64,000 nucleotides of DNA from Margaritifera margaritifera (Eukaryota > Mollusca > Bivalvia > Unionida > Margaritiferidae): positions 9,275,001-9,339,000 of the forward strand of contig JAQPZY010001688.1 of assembly GCA_029931535.1 (NCBI GenBank). The letters run 5' to 3'. Numbering within the stretch: position 1 is the stretch's first letter; each line of letters opens with the position of its first letter. Positions 47,373-59,345 of this stretch are shown piece after piece. The notes under the pieces are model-generated. The model saw only the letters and a list, made by a program, of their open reading frames with translations, was not told the origin of the DNA and did no database searches. The position numbers and the translations under genes were made by a program.

Positions 47373-47945
47373 GTTTTAATTTAGTCATGGATAGTCATAA
47401 AAACACGTTCGTTTTTATTTGCTTTTGTGTATATGAGGAATACAAAATTTGAATTTGTCTTCACGTCCCGTCCCGTCACCTCCGTCACCAATTTCATTTC
47501 TGTATTTCTTTTTTAATTTAGTCGGCGGATAGTCACGAAAGAAATAATTGAATTTTTTGTTTTTAATTTAGTCGGTGGATAGTCACGAAAGAAATAATTG
47601 AATTTTTCTTCAGGTCGTGTTCTGTCACGCCCGTCACTAATTTCCATTCCTCTCAATAACTTTTCAATTACTTCATGAATTGAAACCAAAGTTGTTATGA
47701 GGCTTTACATTCGAAACAACTAGGTCAACTTAGATTTTCGTCATTTTCTGGCAAAGTTTGCGGAGCTGTGGCCCAGTTTGATTTCGAACTTTCCCCTTCA
47801 GTTTATACTCAATAACGTTTGAAGGACTTGGTGAATTAAAACCAAACTTAGTATGAAGTATTATATTAAAAAGACATATATCCAAATTTACTTTCAAAAT
47901 TTCCGGCTTAATTTTACAGAGTTGTAACCGTTAGAGCTCCAGATA
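47373..47945. repeat. 50-bp direct repeats and ~155-bp repeat units
   Basis: 'tttagtcggcggatagtcac' with 'gaaagaaataattgaat' occurs at 47517 and 47567, and a diverged copy at 47382. Next, 47660-47795 and 47808-47945 are diverged copies sharing 'gaattgaaaccaaagttg', 'tatgaggctttacatt' and a 'gagctgtggccc/gagttgtaacc' end. The style resembles dispersed mollusc repeats. Confidence 0.55.
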
Positions 47946-48212
47946 AGGATTTATCATATTGATTATTTACTCCTTACTTCAAAATGATATGGAAATGATT
48001 AAATAAGACACTGGTATGGTTTTTACTCTAAAATTATGTGGAGAAAATACACGAGTGAATTGAAGAACAGGTTTTATTACCTACGTTTCTCTTAAAAACA
48101 TGAAGCAGTTTGATATTTTCGATATTTTACTGGGACTTAGTTTCTGCTTTCATGTGTTCATGTTTGGGACAATGTCATTCCATACCGCTTTTTATAACTC
48201 GGCAATCCCTTA

Positions 48213-48630
48213 CTAGCCCAAATACTGCTGACACTTGCATCCATGCAAATTTTGCATTTCGTATACAAATTCATTCAGCTTTCCTCTAAAGTCAAATAGG
48301 GGAATTTTTCTATATATGATTTGATTTGGTTTTAGGGTAACTTTATCACCATCGTGCTTCTCGACTGCCTTATATTTATCCATCACGTCTATGCACGAAT
48401 TTACAACAGCCTTCAAAATACTTTTGATTATATGCTCTGGTTGTTCTTCCTCTTCCAATTTATTAAAATATTTTGTAAAAAAACGAGTTTTGTTTGATCC
48501 CAGCGGTCTTTATCTGCGTCCCAGTTTCGACATTCTTGAGACGCTGTCTGCATCGGTAATGTATGCTATGCCTGTTAAGTCTGCATATGTAATCAATTCT
48601 CACTTGCAAAGTTTTTAAAGCGTTAAAATG
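48213..48630 (-). pseudogene. Unrecognised minus ORF, possible exon or element fragment
   Basis: The open minus frame reads MEEEEQPEHIIKSILKAVVN, then DKYKAVEKHDGDKVTLKPNQ and RKIPLFDFRGKLNEFVYEMQ, ending CKCQQYLG. Upstream, the same frame continues ITYADLTGIAYITDADSV until a single stop near 48520. The amino-acid composition is convincingly protein-like. I do not recognise the family. It could be a host exon or part of an element. Confidence 0.4.
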
Positions 48631-49372
48631 ATAGAGAGCTAGAATTAGTAGACTGGTGTACAAAATTACATCATACAATTTGCGGCTATAAGCCATTAAG
48701 CGTATTCGCCAATCTATTCTCAGAGATACGTGCTTACCGACCGAGGCGTGCACGATTCGGCTGATACAACATGAATTAAGATATAATTACATATTCAACT
48801 TGGACCATACGTACCATTTACGCTGCATTTTGAGAAGAAAATAATTTTTATGTTGTTGTTTTTATACGTATTTACGCAAAAACGCAGCTGATCTGGAGCT
48901 CTGTGACCAATGTTTGACTTTTTGAACTTCGCCCTTCAATTGCATCGTATTGCTGGCAGCGTCAGTACTATATGAATAGATTTCATGTTCTCACTATTAC
49001 GTCAGCGGCTTGTTTTAGCAACAGCCCTCATTTTTGAGCGCCATAATACGATAGTTAGAACAAGTGTCAATTCAACCACAATATTTTCTTGTATAGCCAT
49101 GATTCAAATGTTTCTGCATGATCTAAGAAAACACTTGTCATGCAGTAAGGTGATTCATTTGTTTGACAAATTAGCCGGTTAAGCCTAATTGATAATCTCA
49201 GGTAGCGGAGTAAGGATTAGACCTGCACCAAGTCTCCATTTCAGTATATTTAACATCAAATTTTTGTTTATCAGCTTCATGTAGTTCTAGTACTTTCTTT
49301 ATTGTCTTTTCAATAACAGTTTTTTCAACTTTTAATTAAAGAGGCATTTAAAATATCCATACAATAGAATAT

Positions 49373-49530
49373 GTACCATAGTGCTATAAAATTTCTGATC
49401 CATAAAATATAATTGGTACTATGGTGCTATCAAATTTCTGATCCATACAATATAATTGGTACTATAGTGCTATCAAATTTCTGATCCACACAATATAATT
49501 TGTACTATAGTGCTATCAGATAGTTTCAGT
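49373..49530. repeat. 43-bp minisatellite, ~3.5 copies
   Basis: Units contain 'ctatggtgctatcaaatttc' then 'tgatccatacaatataattggta'. The copies are very similar. Confidence 0.9.
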
Positions 49531-49639
49531 TGGTAATCAGCTGTTAGATTAAGATTTATAAGAATAATACATTCACGGAGGATAATCACAGAACACTATT
49601 TCTGTTCAAGTATGTGATTCATAGTACATTATTAACAGT

Positions 49640-52545
49640 AAACGCGTGAAACCTGAAAAAGCAACACAAGGTGGTGTGCAGAAAACCGCCGAGAAAGGCA
49701 AGAAGGATCAGATTGTCTCCACCCCCCACCCCTGACAGCGTTCCCAATTAACAACAACAAAAGATTGCAGTTATGTATGACAATCAGTAAACTGGTGGTC
49801 AATACCCACAATATTTACAGTATTCTCAGTATTTACAAATTTCCAAGCCAGTATATATCACGCCCCCTGGGATCCCACCACATTACTATCATCTACTGTC
49901 TCCCTCACACTCACCCACCCATGCTTATGGATCGAACGCATCAGGGGATTGTACACAGATAACCACCAAGACAAAGTGAGCAGGTGATGGGTAGTCCACT
50001 TGAGCAGATTTTACAGAAATTGTCTAGAATGGAATAAAGACTAAAGAAACTAGACAACATTGAGCTAAAGGTAGACAGAATCGAAGCTACAGCTTCTACA
50101 CTTGACAATATAGTTCGCGTCATTGAGGAAAGTCTTCAGTTCGACTCTGATACATTGGAGAACATGAGAAAAACTCAGGCTACCATAGTTGAGGACAAGA
50201 AGCAGGTCAAAACTCTCAATAGTAAATTAAGCCGTCAGGTCATTGACCTTCAGTGTCAGTCAATACAGGATAATTTCTTGTTTTTAATATCCATGAAGAA
50301 AAGGAGGAAAACTGCGTGGAAAAGGTTCTGGAATTATGCGAAACAAATCTGAAGGTCGAAAACACAAAAACAGAAATAAAATTTCACCGGGCGCATCGAC
50401 TTGGAAAATTCACTCGGAGAAAGATTCGTCCGATCGTTGCAAAGTTTGCATACTTCCCGGATAGAGAAAAAGTGAGAAAAAGTGCTGGTCACCTGAAGAA
50501 GACACCTTTCAGATTATGCGAACAGTTTCCCAGAGAAGTGTATAGAACACGTAAAATGTATTCCCTATATTTAAAAAAGAAAAGGAGGAGGGAAAGACCG
50601 CAGTTCTGGTGATGGAAAAGCTATTCATAAATGGAAAACAGGTAACACTACCGGCGGTTCAAACGATGGAACAGACTGAAAAACAAAGGGAACAACAGAG
50701 AGACCCGGTCATTCAAGAGATGCAATCGGAATAGGCGAGCGAAGAGAACAACGGATCGGTTAAGATATTGACATGAAAAGCAGAAGGGCTTACGGAAGAG
50801 AAAATATAAACACATATGTTTAATGAATTTCTCTCTAAATTCAACCTAATATGCTTGTTAGAAACATAGACTAAACAAAATGCTCGTATGGATTTTTATG
50901 GTTACCAAGTTTATCATTTCCTCAGAAAATTCGTTAAGAAAAAAGCAAAACGTACCAGTGGAGGTATTGTATTATATGCAAAACAAAGTCTGATGAAAGG
51001 TATACAAGTTGTACAAAGTCATTTTGATTGCATCGTTTGGTTGAGATTATAAAAGGGTTACTTTGGTTTTGATGATTATGTTTATATTTGCTTTGTTCAT
51101 ATTCCACATGAACAATCACGTAATTTTCTTAGTTTCGATTTATTCGGTAAACTACAGATGGAAGTCAATCATTACACGCATAAGGGAATTGTTATAGCAG
51201 CGGGTGATCTTAATAGTACTACCAGTCTAAAGGTGGATTACATAGAAAATGACTCTACCTTCATAACGCATAACGAGGTAAATACCACTGACCTTCCAAT
51301 TCCACGTGCTAATCATGACCAAAACAATAACGGTTTTGGAAATCCCCTACTCGACTTATGTAAGAGCACTGGTATACGCATTGTAAATGAAAGATTAGGT
51401 GACGATGCAGATAAGGGTCAGTATACATGTTTCACAACAAATGGAGAAAGTACAATTGATTATGTTTTGGCTACTAAGAATACTTTCTCCTTCATTAAAA
51501 ACTTCAGAGTACATATATTTACAGAATTTTCAAATCATTGTCCATTGTCCTTCTCGTTAAAAACCGCAATTTATCGTCTGAATTATTTGAAACTTACAAT
51601 GCTACAACATAAATAGAATACCGATTTTAAAACCGCGTTCCATGCTGATATACAACGAGACATTTGGGAATTGGAAAGAACGCTTTAATGGTAGTACTAT
51701 TGAACTCATAGACCAAAATACAATCGATTGGAAAACTGAAGCATTGACGATCTTTATTACCAAAAATGCAAATCGATATTTTGAAAAAACGGTGCATTTT
51801 CTGGAAGGGAAATTTAATGTTCGTATTAAAGATAATGGTCATTGGTTTAATGGCGAATGTAGAGAAAAAAGTAAACGAGATGAAAGTGCTTTGACTAATT
51901 GCAATTCTTTCAAATCCGATGTAAATAGAAGGAAATACATACTGAAGAAAAAAGAATACAAAAAGTTCTGCCGAACGCGTAAATTACTCAACAATAGATA
52001 GAGAGGGCAAAATTGCATGATTTACGAAAAAAAAAATCCACGTGAGTTTGGGAATCTTTAGAAAGTCCCAAATGTTTCAGTAATTATTCGAATGATTGTT
52101 GTGATTTTTATGAACATTTTAAGAAACTCGCAACAACATTGCCAAAAAATAATACTGGTCAATTAGAGCAGAGTATAAACATACAAGACTAAGATATAAC
52201 TGAGTATTTAAACGAACTAATATTTGCAGAGTTGGATACTCCAATTAAAATTGAAGAATTTAGCTCAGCTTTACAAAATTTAAACAACAATTAATCACCA
52301 GGTCTTGACACAGTTTTGAATGAATACATTATTGAGTGATCTCCACTTTTATCAAATTGCATGCTGAAACTTTTTAATATGACATCTAGAAGCGGTATTT
52401 ATCCTTCAAATTGGAGCAAGGGTCTTTGTATACCAATTTTTAAAATGGTGATCCATCCGATGCAAATAATTATAGAGGAATAACACTGCTTAGCTGTATA
52501 GGAAAAGTTTTCACTAGCATATTAATTCAAATACTCTCCTCTTGG
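49640..52545 (+). pseudogene. LINE, ORF1 plus endonuclease and start of RT, broken
   Basis: ORF1 (about 50000-50615) is a coiled coil (LDNIELKVDRIEATASTLDN) followed by an RNA-binding-like part (KFHRAHRLGKFTRRKIRPIV, AKFAYFPDREKVRK, EQFPREVYRTR). ORF2 then gives an exonuclease/endonuclease domain: AAGDLNSTT (metal ligand Asp), GESTIDYVLA and SNHCPLSFSL. A linker leads to RT start motifs SPGLDTVLNEYI and GIYPSNWSKGLCIPIFK. It stops abruptly near 52545, before the RT catalytic core. Frames break at least five times. An L1/Tx1-like or related clade is likely. Confidence 0.8.
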
Positions 52546-52689
52546 GCTATTAAATATTATATTATTAAGTCCTTTCTTGTGTACAGGAATAATATATCCA
52601 TCTAACTATATTTTGGGAACATGACTTGTATTCAAAATAGTAACACATAGTTTATGTGGAAAAGGAACCAGTGTGTCGGCACCATGAAT

Positions 52690-53625
52690 AAAAAAAAATC
52701 AATAAAAATTAATTAAAAATATTTGACACTTTTTAAATTGTGTATTGCTTTACTAATTCCATCACGAGAAAGCACAGTATTTTATTCATCAAATATGAAT
52801 CAAGTTTCAGAAAAGTAATATCTTCAGAGTCGTTTTTAATAATTACATTATCTGACATAAGATCAGATTTAATATATAAAACAAGACCACCAGAATCCCG
52901 TTTGCCGGTCCCTTTTTCTCCGTATATTAGAACCAGAGTATTCAAAACTATGTACCTCAGGCTCTGATAATTCATGTGTCCATGTCTCCTTTAAGAGAAC
53001 AATATCATTTTCTTTGCAACCTGTAATAAGTTCTTTAGTCTGAAGCTTATTTACCTTAAGGGTCACCAACCCCCAACCCCCCCCCCCCGACCGTCTTAAT
53101 GAGATTCATGAACAAAATCAGTCAGTTCTACGATTGTCCCTATCAAAACAGAAGTTTGCAGATGAGAGTGTTCACGCGCATGAGCTACATTTGCACGATT
53201 CGCTCTTCTACTAGAATTTGCAAAACTAGGTTTCACACTACCACTATGATGGTATCTAATTTGTTCGATCCTACCCACCTTCCACCCCCTAATTTCATTA
53301 AGTATTCTGACTGTAGAAGCTGGATCAGCACCAATTCTGAGCTGACTTAATCTAATGCCAAGTCCATGACTTTTAAGTGCATTTCGTGCAATATTGCCAA
53401 CATTAGCTGATGAGCGGATACAAATACAACTTACATCATTTGCATAATGTATACTGATATAAACATCTCTTTCTTCTATATTATTATTTGTTGACTGAGT
53501 ATTGGTAAGACTAACTTCTGCGTTCTGCACATCGACATTGCTAGCCAAAGAGTAAATATTTTTGTGACAAAATATCATCGGCCTAATCACTGTACTTGCC
53601 TTAACCGTCTCCTCCGCCATATCCC
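52690..53625 (-). pseudogene. LINE 5' part on the minus strand: ORF1 and endonuclease start
   Basis: ORF1 (53620 to 53096) contains CICIRSSANVGNIARNALKS, LSQLRIGADPASTVRILNEI and KVGRIEQIRYHHSGSVKPSF, an RNA-binding-like layout. ORF2 begins near 53069 with KVNKLQTKELITGCKENDIV, LLKETWTHELSEPEVHSFE, then GTGKRDSGGLVLYIKSDLM, i.e. the start of the endonuclease domain. It ends near 52740. No RT or 3' end follows. A C-run (53080-53091) lies between the two ORFs. Confidence 0.75.
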
Positions 53626-53693
53626 CATCGTACCTGTCCTATCCCTTAGCATTAGCAGCACCATCAGCTGGATTAATGTGTTGCTGGACGTCA

Positions 53694-53885
53694 AATGACA
53701 CGGCAATGATTACATAAAGGACTGCAAGTTAGAACTCAACTTTATTTACTCTCAGATCAATGCACAGTTAGCACGAGAGGTTCATAAGCAAATGACACGG
53801 CAACGATTACATGAAGGATTGCAAGTTACAACTGAACTTTATTTACTCTCAGAGCAATGCACATGAGCAAATATAAGTAAAGGCC
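53694..53885. repeat. ~97-bp direct duplication
   Basis: 'aatgacacggcaatgattac' and following sequence at 53694 recurs at 53791 with few changes through 'aactttatttactctcagag'. Copies are >85% alike by eye. The following ~830 bp to 54720 has no recognised gene; a 171-codon minus ORF there lacks recognisable motifs. Confidence 0.85.
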
Positions 53886-54721
53886 GTTACCACACTATAA
53901 AAGAGAAGCAAACGTCACAAAGCGTCAGTCAAAACTTGACTTTTCCTGACCTAGGTTACTCGTTACAGGTACTACTTGACTGTTTGGTCTAAGATACTGG
54001 CCGACACCATATTAATTACCTATCAATTCTAGCTAGCTCTCGACTGAGGCTAATTACCTATCGCCAAATGCCAAACTCAAGCGCGTGCCGACACGCACTG
54101 GCCGATGACCAATACTATTGCTAGAAAAGGTATTAGACATTAGGTTATCACAGAGACAAAGGTAAGTTTGGCGGACACTCTGGTCTAATGACCTACTGAA
54201 GTTGACAGGCGTAGTCATATACAAGAAAGACCAGACACGGCAAGTTCTGGTGCTGCAGTGCGGCCGATGGAAGAACACCCTCATCAACAGGATGATAGCA
54301 GTCGAAAGGTGAATCTGGAGAACACAAGTAGAGATGTTGGTTCCACTTCAAGTACGAAAGTTGAAATATGATCACGAATGGTAGGCTTGAACGGAACAGA
54401 AAATTACAGCTTCTGGGATAAATAGAAATATCAATGGAAGAACACATGAGACAAATAGACCACAGGCAACCAGGAAAGCTCCCATGTTGTATAGTGCTAG
54501 TGTAAAAAATCATTAAAAAACCTCTCATAGTAATACCATTCAAAGCGGTTCCAAAAATCAGAAATTTCCAAATTGCAGAGGAATAATGCGTGATCAACAT
54601 GGAAATTCTCCCCAGTTGTTGGGTTAGTGAAGGTGTTAATGCTACTGAGACCCAGGACCATCTGGAGAAGACATACTTACTACCTTTGAGGCTAGCCTTG
54701 TAGAGCATTCAAGGATCTGCT

Positions 54722-55001
54722 ACTAAATCTACAAACAATCCGGAATTACCAGAGCTGCGGGAATTTTTTGAACAAAATACTTTCATATTATTAACAGAAT
54801 GTTGGATTTCAGAATTTTGAGATATAATTATGAAATATTTTAATTTTTTTCCACTTCATATAAAATCTTAAGAAAAAATTGCAAAAAGGGATTCTGTGCG
54901 TTTAATCATGTACTATACACAATCAATTAGAGATTGTTTAGAATTAGTTGATAGTGATTCTGACGATATAATCTGTGTAAAATTAAAATAAAATTATTTT
55001 A

Positions 55002-55075
<74 letters not shown>

Positions 55076-57915
55076 TCATTCATGTTATGTAGTACCAGGG
55101 GGATCAAGGCAAATTGATTTACACGCGATACATACACTGTATAGTCACAATACTGAAATGAAGACTGTTGCCGCCAGTAGCTAGTTATTATCTCATATGT
55201 GGTGATTTTAATGTTCGAACGTGCTATGTCCCAGATTTCGTCCAGGACGATAAAACAACTCACTTGCCTTTACCTATTGATTACATTAGTGATTGTAACA
55301 TTCCATGTGCGTCGAGAGACCGAGGCCAAGGCAATGAAAATGGTTATATACTTTTAGAGTTATGCAAAATGAAAAAATTACGAATTTTGAATGGAAGAAT
55401 TGGCACTGACAAAAATGTTGGTGAATTTACTTTTAGTAGATTATGTCATTGGTAGTCATTCTTTATTCACTAGTATTACCTCATTCATCGTAGGAGGACC
55501 AATTGCTTTTTTTATACCATTGTATTGTATATTTTACTCTCAATATCTTTTGTATATATAGTTCTCCAAACGTACATGGCAGATGAAACGAAAAGCAGTA
55601 GAAGTAGCAGATATGTTTAGAATAGTGACAAATGAGTGGAATATGTGTCAAATGTGAATAGTGAAAATTTATCATTTACGTTAGATAATATAATTATCAA
55701 ACTTAACAATACTGATATTTGGGAAGAAGTGATAAAGAATGTTTTCATATAATTAACAGATGTCATTGTCATTAAAACAATTGTAGAGAAAGTAACTGTT
55801 TCTAGTATTTCGAGTAAACCACCTTTGTATTGTTGCTCAGACTCGAAAAATATGTCAGAAAAAGAGTAGTTATTATAGACCTGTCCTAACGGGTGCAAAT
55901 AGACATACTATGTGCAAATCTAGATCAAGGTTCAGAAAATGTATCAAACAATACACTGACAAGTAGACTGATAAGTTGCTAAAGGTCCGAAACAAAAGCG
56001 CTAAAGATTATTGGAAAATGCTAAGTCGTGTGGTTATGGCAAGCACTCTAAAATTTCTGAAGATGAATTTGCAAACTTTTTAAGTTATTAAATCAGCCTG
56101 AGGATCCTTTATTCAATTTATGCGATGAAGAAATCCAGACTTACAATGATTATATACTTGAGGGCAGGGAACTTTTATTTGATGAACTTAATATATTTAT
56201 AAATAGTGACGAAAGTCCTAAGTCCATTAAAAATTAATGCTCGCCAAAAGTGCTGGTCAGGATAAAATATGGAATGAGTTTGTAATCTATGGCTCTACAC
56301 GGTTGTTGACCTGTTTACAGTCTTTTTTAATATTATTTTCTTGATACTGGCATTTTTCTACAGTCATGGTCAGAAGGATATATCATACCCTTGCATAAAA
56401 GAGCCCGGTTAGTGACTATGAAAACCATAGATGGATTATTTTACTTAGTGTAATATGAAAGCGTTTCACCCTTTGTTTGAATCATAGATTAAATTAGTGG
56501 GCGGAAGAAGACGCTGTTTATATTGAGACTCAAGCTATATTCAGATAAAAAATGTCTACTATTGTTAATATATTTACACTGAACGGATTAATCATGCATC
56601 TAATTAATTCAGATAAAATTTATTTAGTGCATTTATTGAATTGAAAATGCATTAGATTATATTGTAAGAGAATTGTTACAGTTTAAGCTTGTTAAAATTG
56701 GCGGTAGAATACCCAGTACAATGAAATCGATGTACTCTACTGTGGGTAACAAAGTTAAATATAATACTGATCTTTCTTATGAATTTTATTGCAAAACTGG
56801 TGTACGACAAAGAGAATGTTTATAATCGTTTTTTTTTTTGTTTTTTTTTTTTTTGCAGTCTTTATTAGTGACGTAGAGAACACATTTATTGAAAAGGGCA
56901 TTGATGGTATTGACATTGGTATGATAAAGATTTTCTTTATATTGTATGCTGACGGTACTGTAATTGTTTCAGCAAGGATGGTTTACAAAAGGAATTAGAT
57001 ACATTCAAAGACTATTTTAAATGGAAATTAGTAACAAATACAGCTAAAACTAAAGTTATGATTTTTCGGAAAGGTGGTATAGTCGCGAATACCAAAAGAA
57101 TTGAGTATGTTGGAACTTAAATTGAAATTGCCAGTAAATTTGGATACTTAGGAATTGTTTTTACGACGGGTGGCTCATTTACAGAAGCCTAAGGAACTTT
57201 AGCAGGACAAGCACTTAAATCTATGTTTTCATTGAATAAGTACATGTACATATTTTTGGATATACCGCCAAACAGTTTATGCAAATTTTTTACAACTTCT
57301 TATAGCTCAGTTCTACCAAATGGTGCAGATGTGTGACGATTCATACAAGGCAATATTGTTGAAAGAGTTCATTTGTGTTTTAGCAAAAATACTTTAGGTG
57401 TTAAACATTCAACACAGAATGAGATTGTATATGGTGAATTGGGAAGAGTTCGTCTTAGAATACTTAGACTCTTTAAGATTATTAAATATTGGTTAAAATG
57501 TTTAAATTCGAGCAGTATGAAATATGCAAAAAATGTGTATGATATTTTGATGATGTAGAATCTGTAGTAAACCCAAATAAAATTTGATGGGAAGTAAGAA
57601 TTAAAGAACATTTAGAAGCATCTAGTTTTGGACACGCATAGTTGCAACAAGGTGTAGGTCATGTTGATGTGTTCGTACAATTACTAAAGCAACGTTTGAA
57701 ATATCCTTTTGCTAAAAATTGGAATTCTAGGCTTGAATCCTGTAGTAGAACAGTTTCAATTACACTGTGTAATTTGAAGATACTAGTTTATATTGCATAT
57801 TGTTAAATATGTGTATGCCGTTACTTCACTTTGATAATAATTAATTTTGTACATTTATATGTTTACAAAATGCCAATATGCTAACGTACAATAAAGATTC
57901 TTCCATTCCTAATTT
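54722..57915 (+). pseudogene. Nearly complete LINE ORF2: endonuclease, RT, C-terminus
   Basis: Begins LPELREFFEQNTFILLTECW (endonuclease start). A (TA)n tract (55003-55071) splits the domain, which resumes with YLICGDFNVRTCYVPDFVQD. RT motifs: LAKSAGQDKIWNEFVIYG, CKTGVRQRECLS, then a poly-T expansion (56828-56854), IDGIDIGMIKIFFILYADGT, and FGYLGIVFTTGGSF. The catalytic YADD is YADG (56945-56956). The C-terminal part has ERVHLCFSKNTLGVKHSTQN and YGELGRVRLRILR. An AATAAA at 57890 marks the 3' end. Stops and shifts throughout; dead. Confidence 0.85.
54998..55071. repeat. (TA)n microsatellite inside a LINE
   Basis: About 35 TA units splitting the endonuclease reading frame. Confidence 0.95.
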
Positions 57916-58542
57916 TGACAGATTGCTTTTTATTGACATGTCAAAAAACTTCTGGTCACACAAATTTTGAATGGTAAACAAATGTAAGTACTACACGTAT
58001 AGCTATCTCTATATCTGTCTATTTCTATATTTAAATATACGCTTTTATAAACTTAACCTATATTAATATATTTCACAGTATTAAATAAAATTGACGCATC
58101 GCTTGCAAACTATGTCCAACCACGCAGGTACGTTATATGTAAATTCACAGTCAGCATTTCGTGGCTTTCACATAATGAAAACAAAATACATGGTCAATGA
58201 AGAGATACAACCTTTTGAAGTCAATTGCATTTTTATTTTGCAAGGGAAGTATAATACCGAAAAATGATGCAAAAAACAAATTTCATCCTCAATAGAGACA
58301 TATAGTATACAATATACAATAAAATTAGGACCTTTTGCTCAAAATACACCTTTGAATAACGTGAATCTTGATTGCAGTGTAAGCAACACAAACATGTACT
58401 GTATTTATATAAACAGACGCGTCATTGATCCTTTCCTTAATCACCGACAATGTTGTCAAAAACACATGTGTGATGTTTTCAAAATGTCCTAGACCATTAA
58501 ACTTTAAGCATAGGTGAATAATGATGACTTAAGGAATGTACA

Positions 58543-58585
<43 letters not shown>

Positions 58586-59300
58586 ATATTCTTCTATTCT
58601 TGTGTGCTATTGGGCTAAAGCCATAGGCGTGTTTTTGAAAAAATATATACAGTTTTTAACGCTGTAGCTTAGGCCACGAATTCAGTTAGTCTAATTACGA
58701 AAAGGGTTTATTCTTGTCAAACTACCGATATTTGAGTATCATGTAATACAAGACGCACAATACAGTAGAGTCATTAATTTTGTTTAACAAATTAGCAGAG
58801 TATACATAAATACAGAACATACGCGGTGAGTAATTTGATATTAGAACCACACAACTAAGAGGTCAGCCTTAAGTAAAGCAAGATTTATGATTACCTTATG
58901 CAGATGGGCACAGTTCCCCATATTTATGATTACCTTATGCAGATGGGCACAATCCCCCAGATTTATGATTACCTTTCTTATGCAGATGGGCACAGTCTCC
59001 CAGATTTTTGTCTAGCTATTATAATAGCTGGTCTAAAAAAATTTCGAAGTCGTCTGCTTCAGAGATAAAATGTGCTATTTATTAGTGATTTTTGAAGTGC
59101 TGAATTCCAATATGTCAATTAAAACAACTGATTGGCTACTGTTTCCAAGATATTTAAGTTTTTACATTTTACGTCTATGTATATTGTGTACATAGTAGAG
59201 TTTTAATTATAAATTGTAAACCTAGGTCTTTTCATGTGTTTATGGTTGCTTTACATGATAATATTTCACCTGTCCTGTTTATGTAACACTTTAAAAAACA
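57916..59300. other. Non-coding interval with AC tract and a ~40-bp repeat
   Basis: (AC)n at 58543-58583. 'tttatgattaccttatgcag' with 'atgggcacagt' recurs three times (58881-59007). No gene is recognised. Confidence 0.55.
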
Positions 59301-59345
59301 GCAAAAGGGTTATATAAATAAAAAATGTATTGAAACAAAAGTAAA

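Noticed and set aside
54193..54708. 171-codon minus ORF as a gene
   Set aside because: No recognisable motif and patchy composition; it lies between two LINE remnants.
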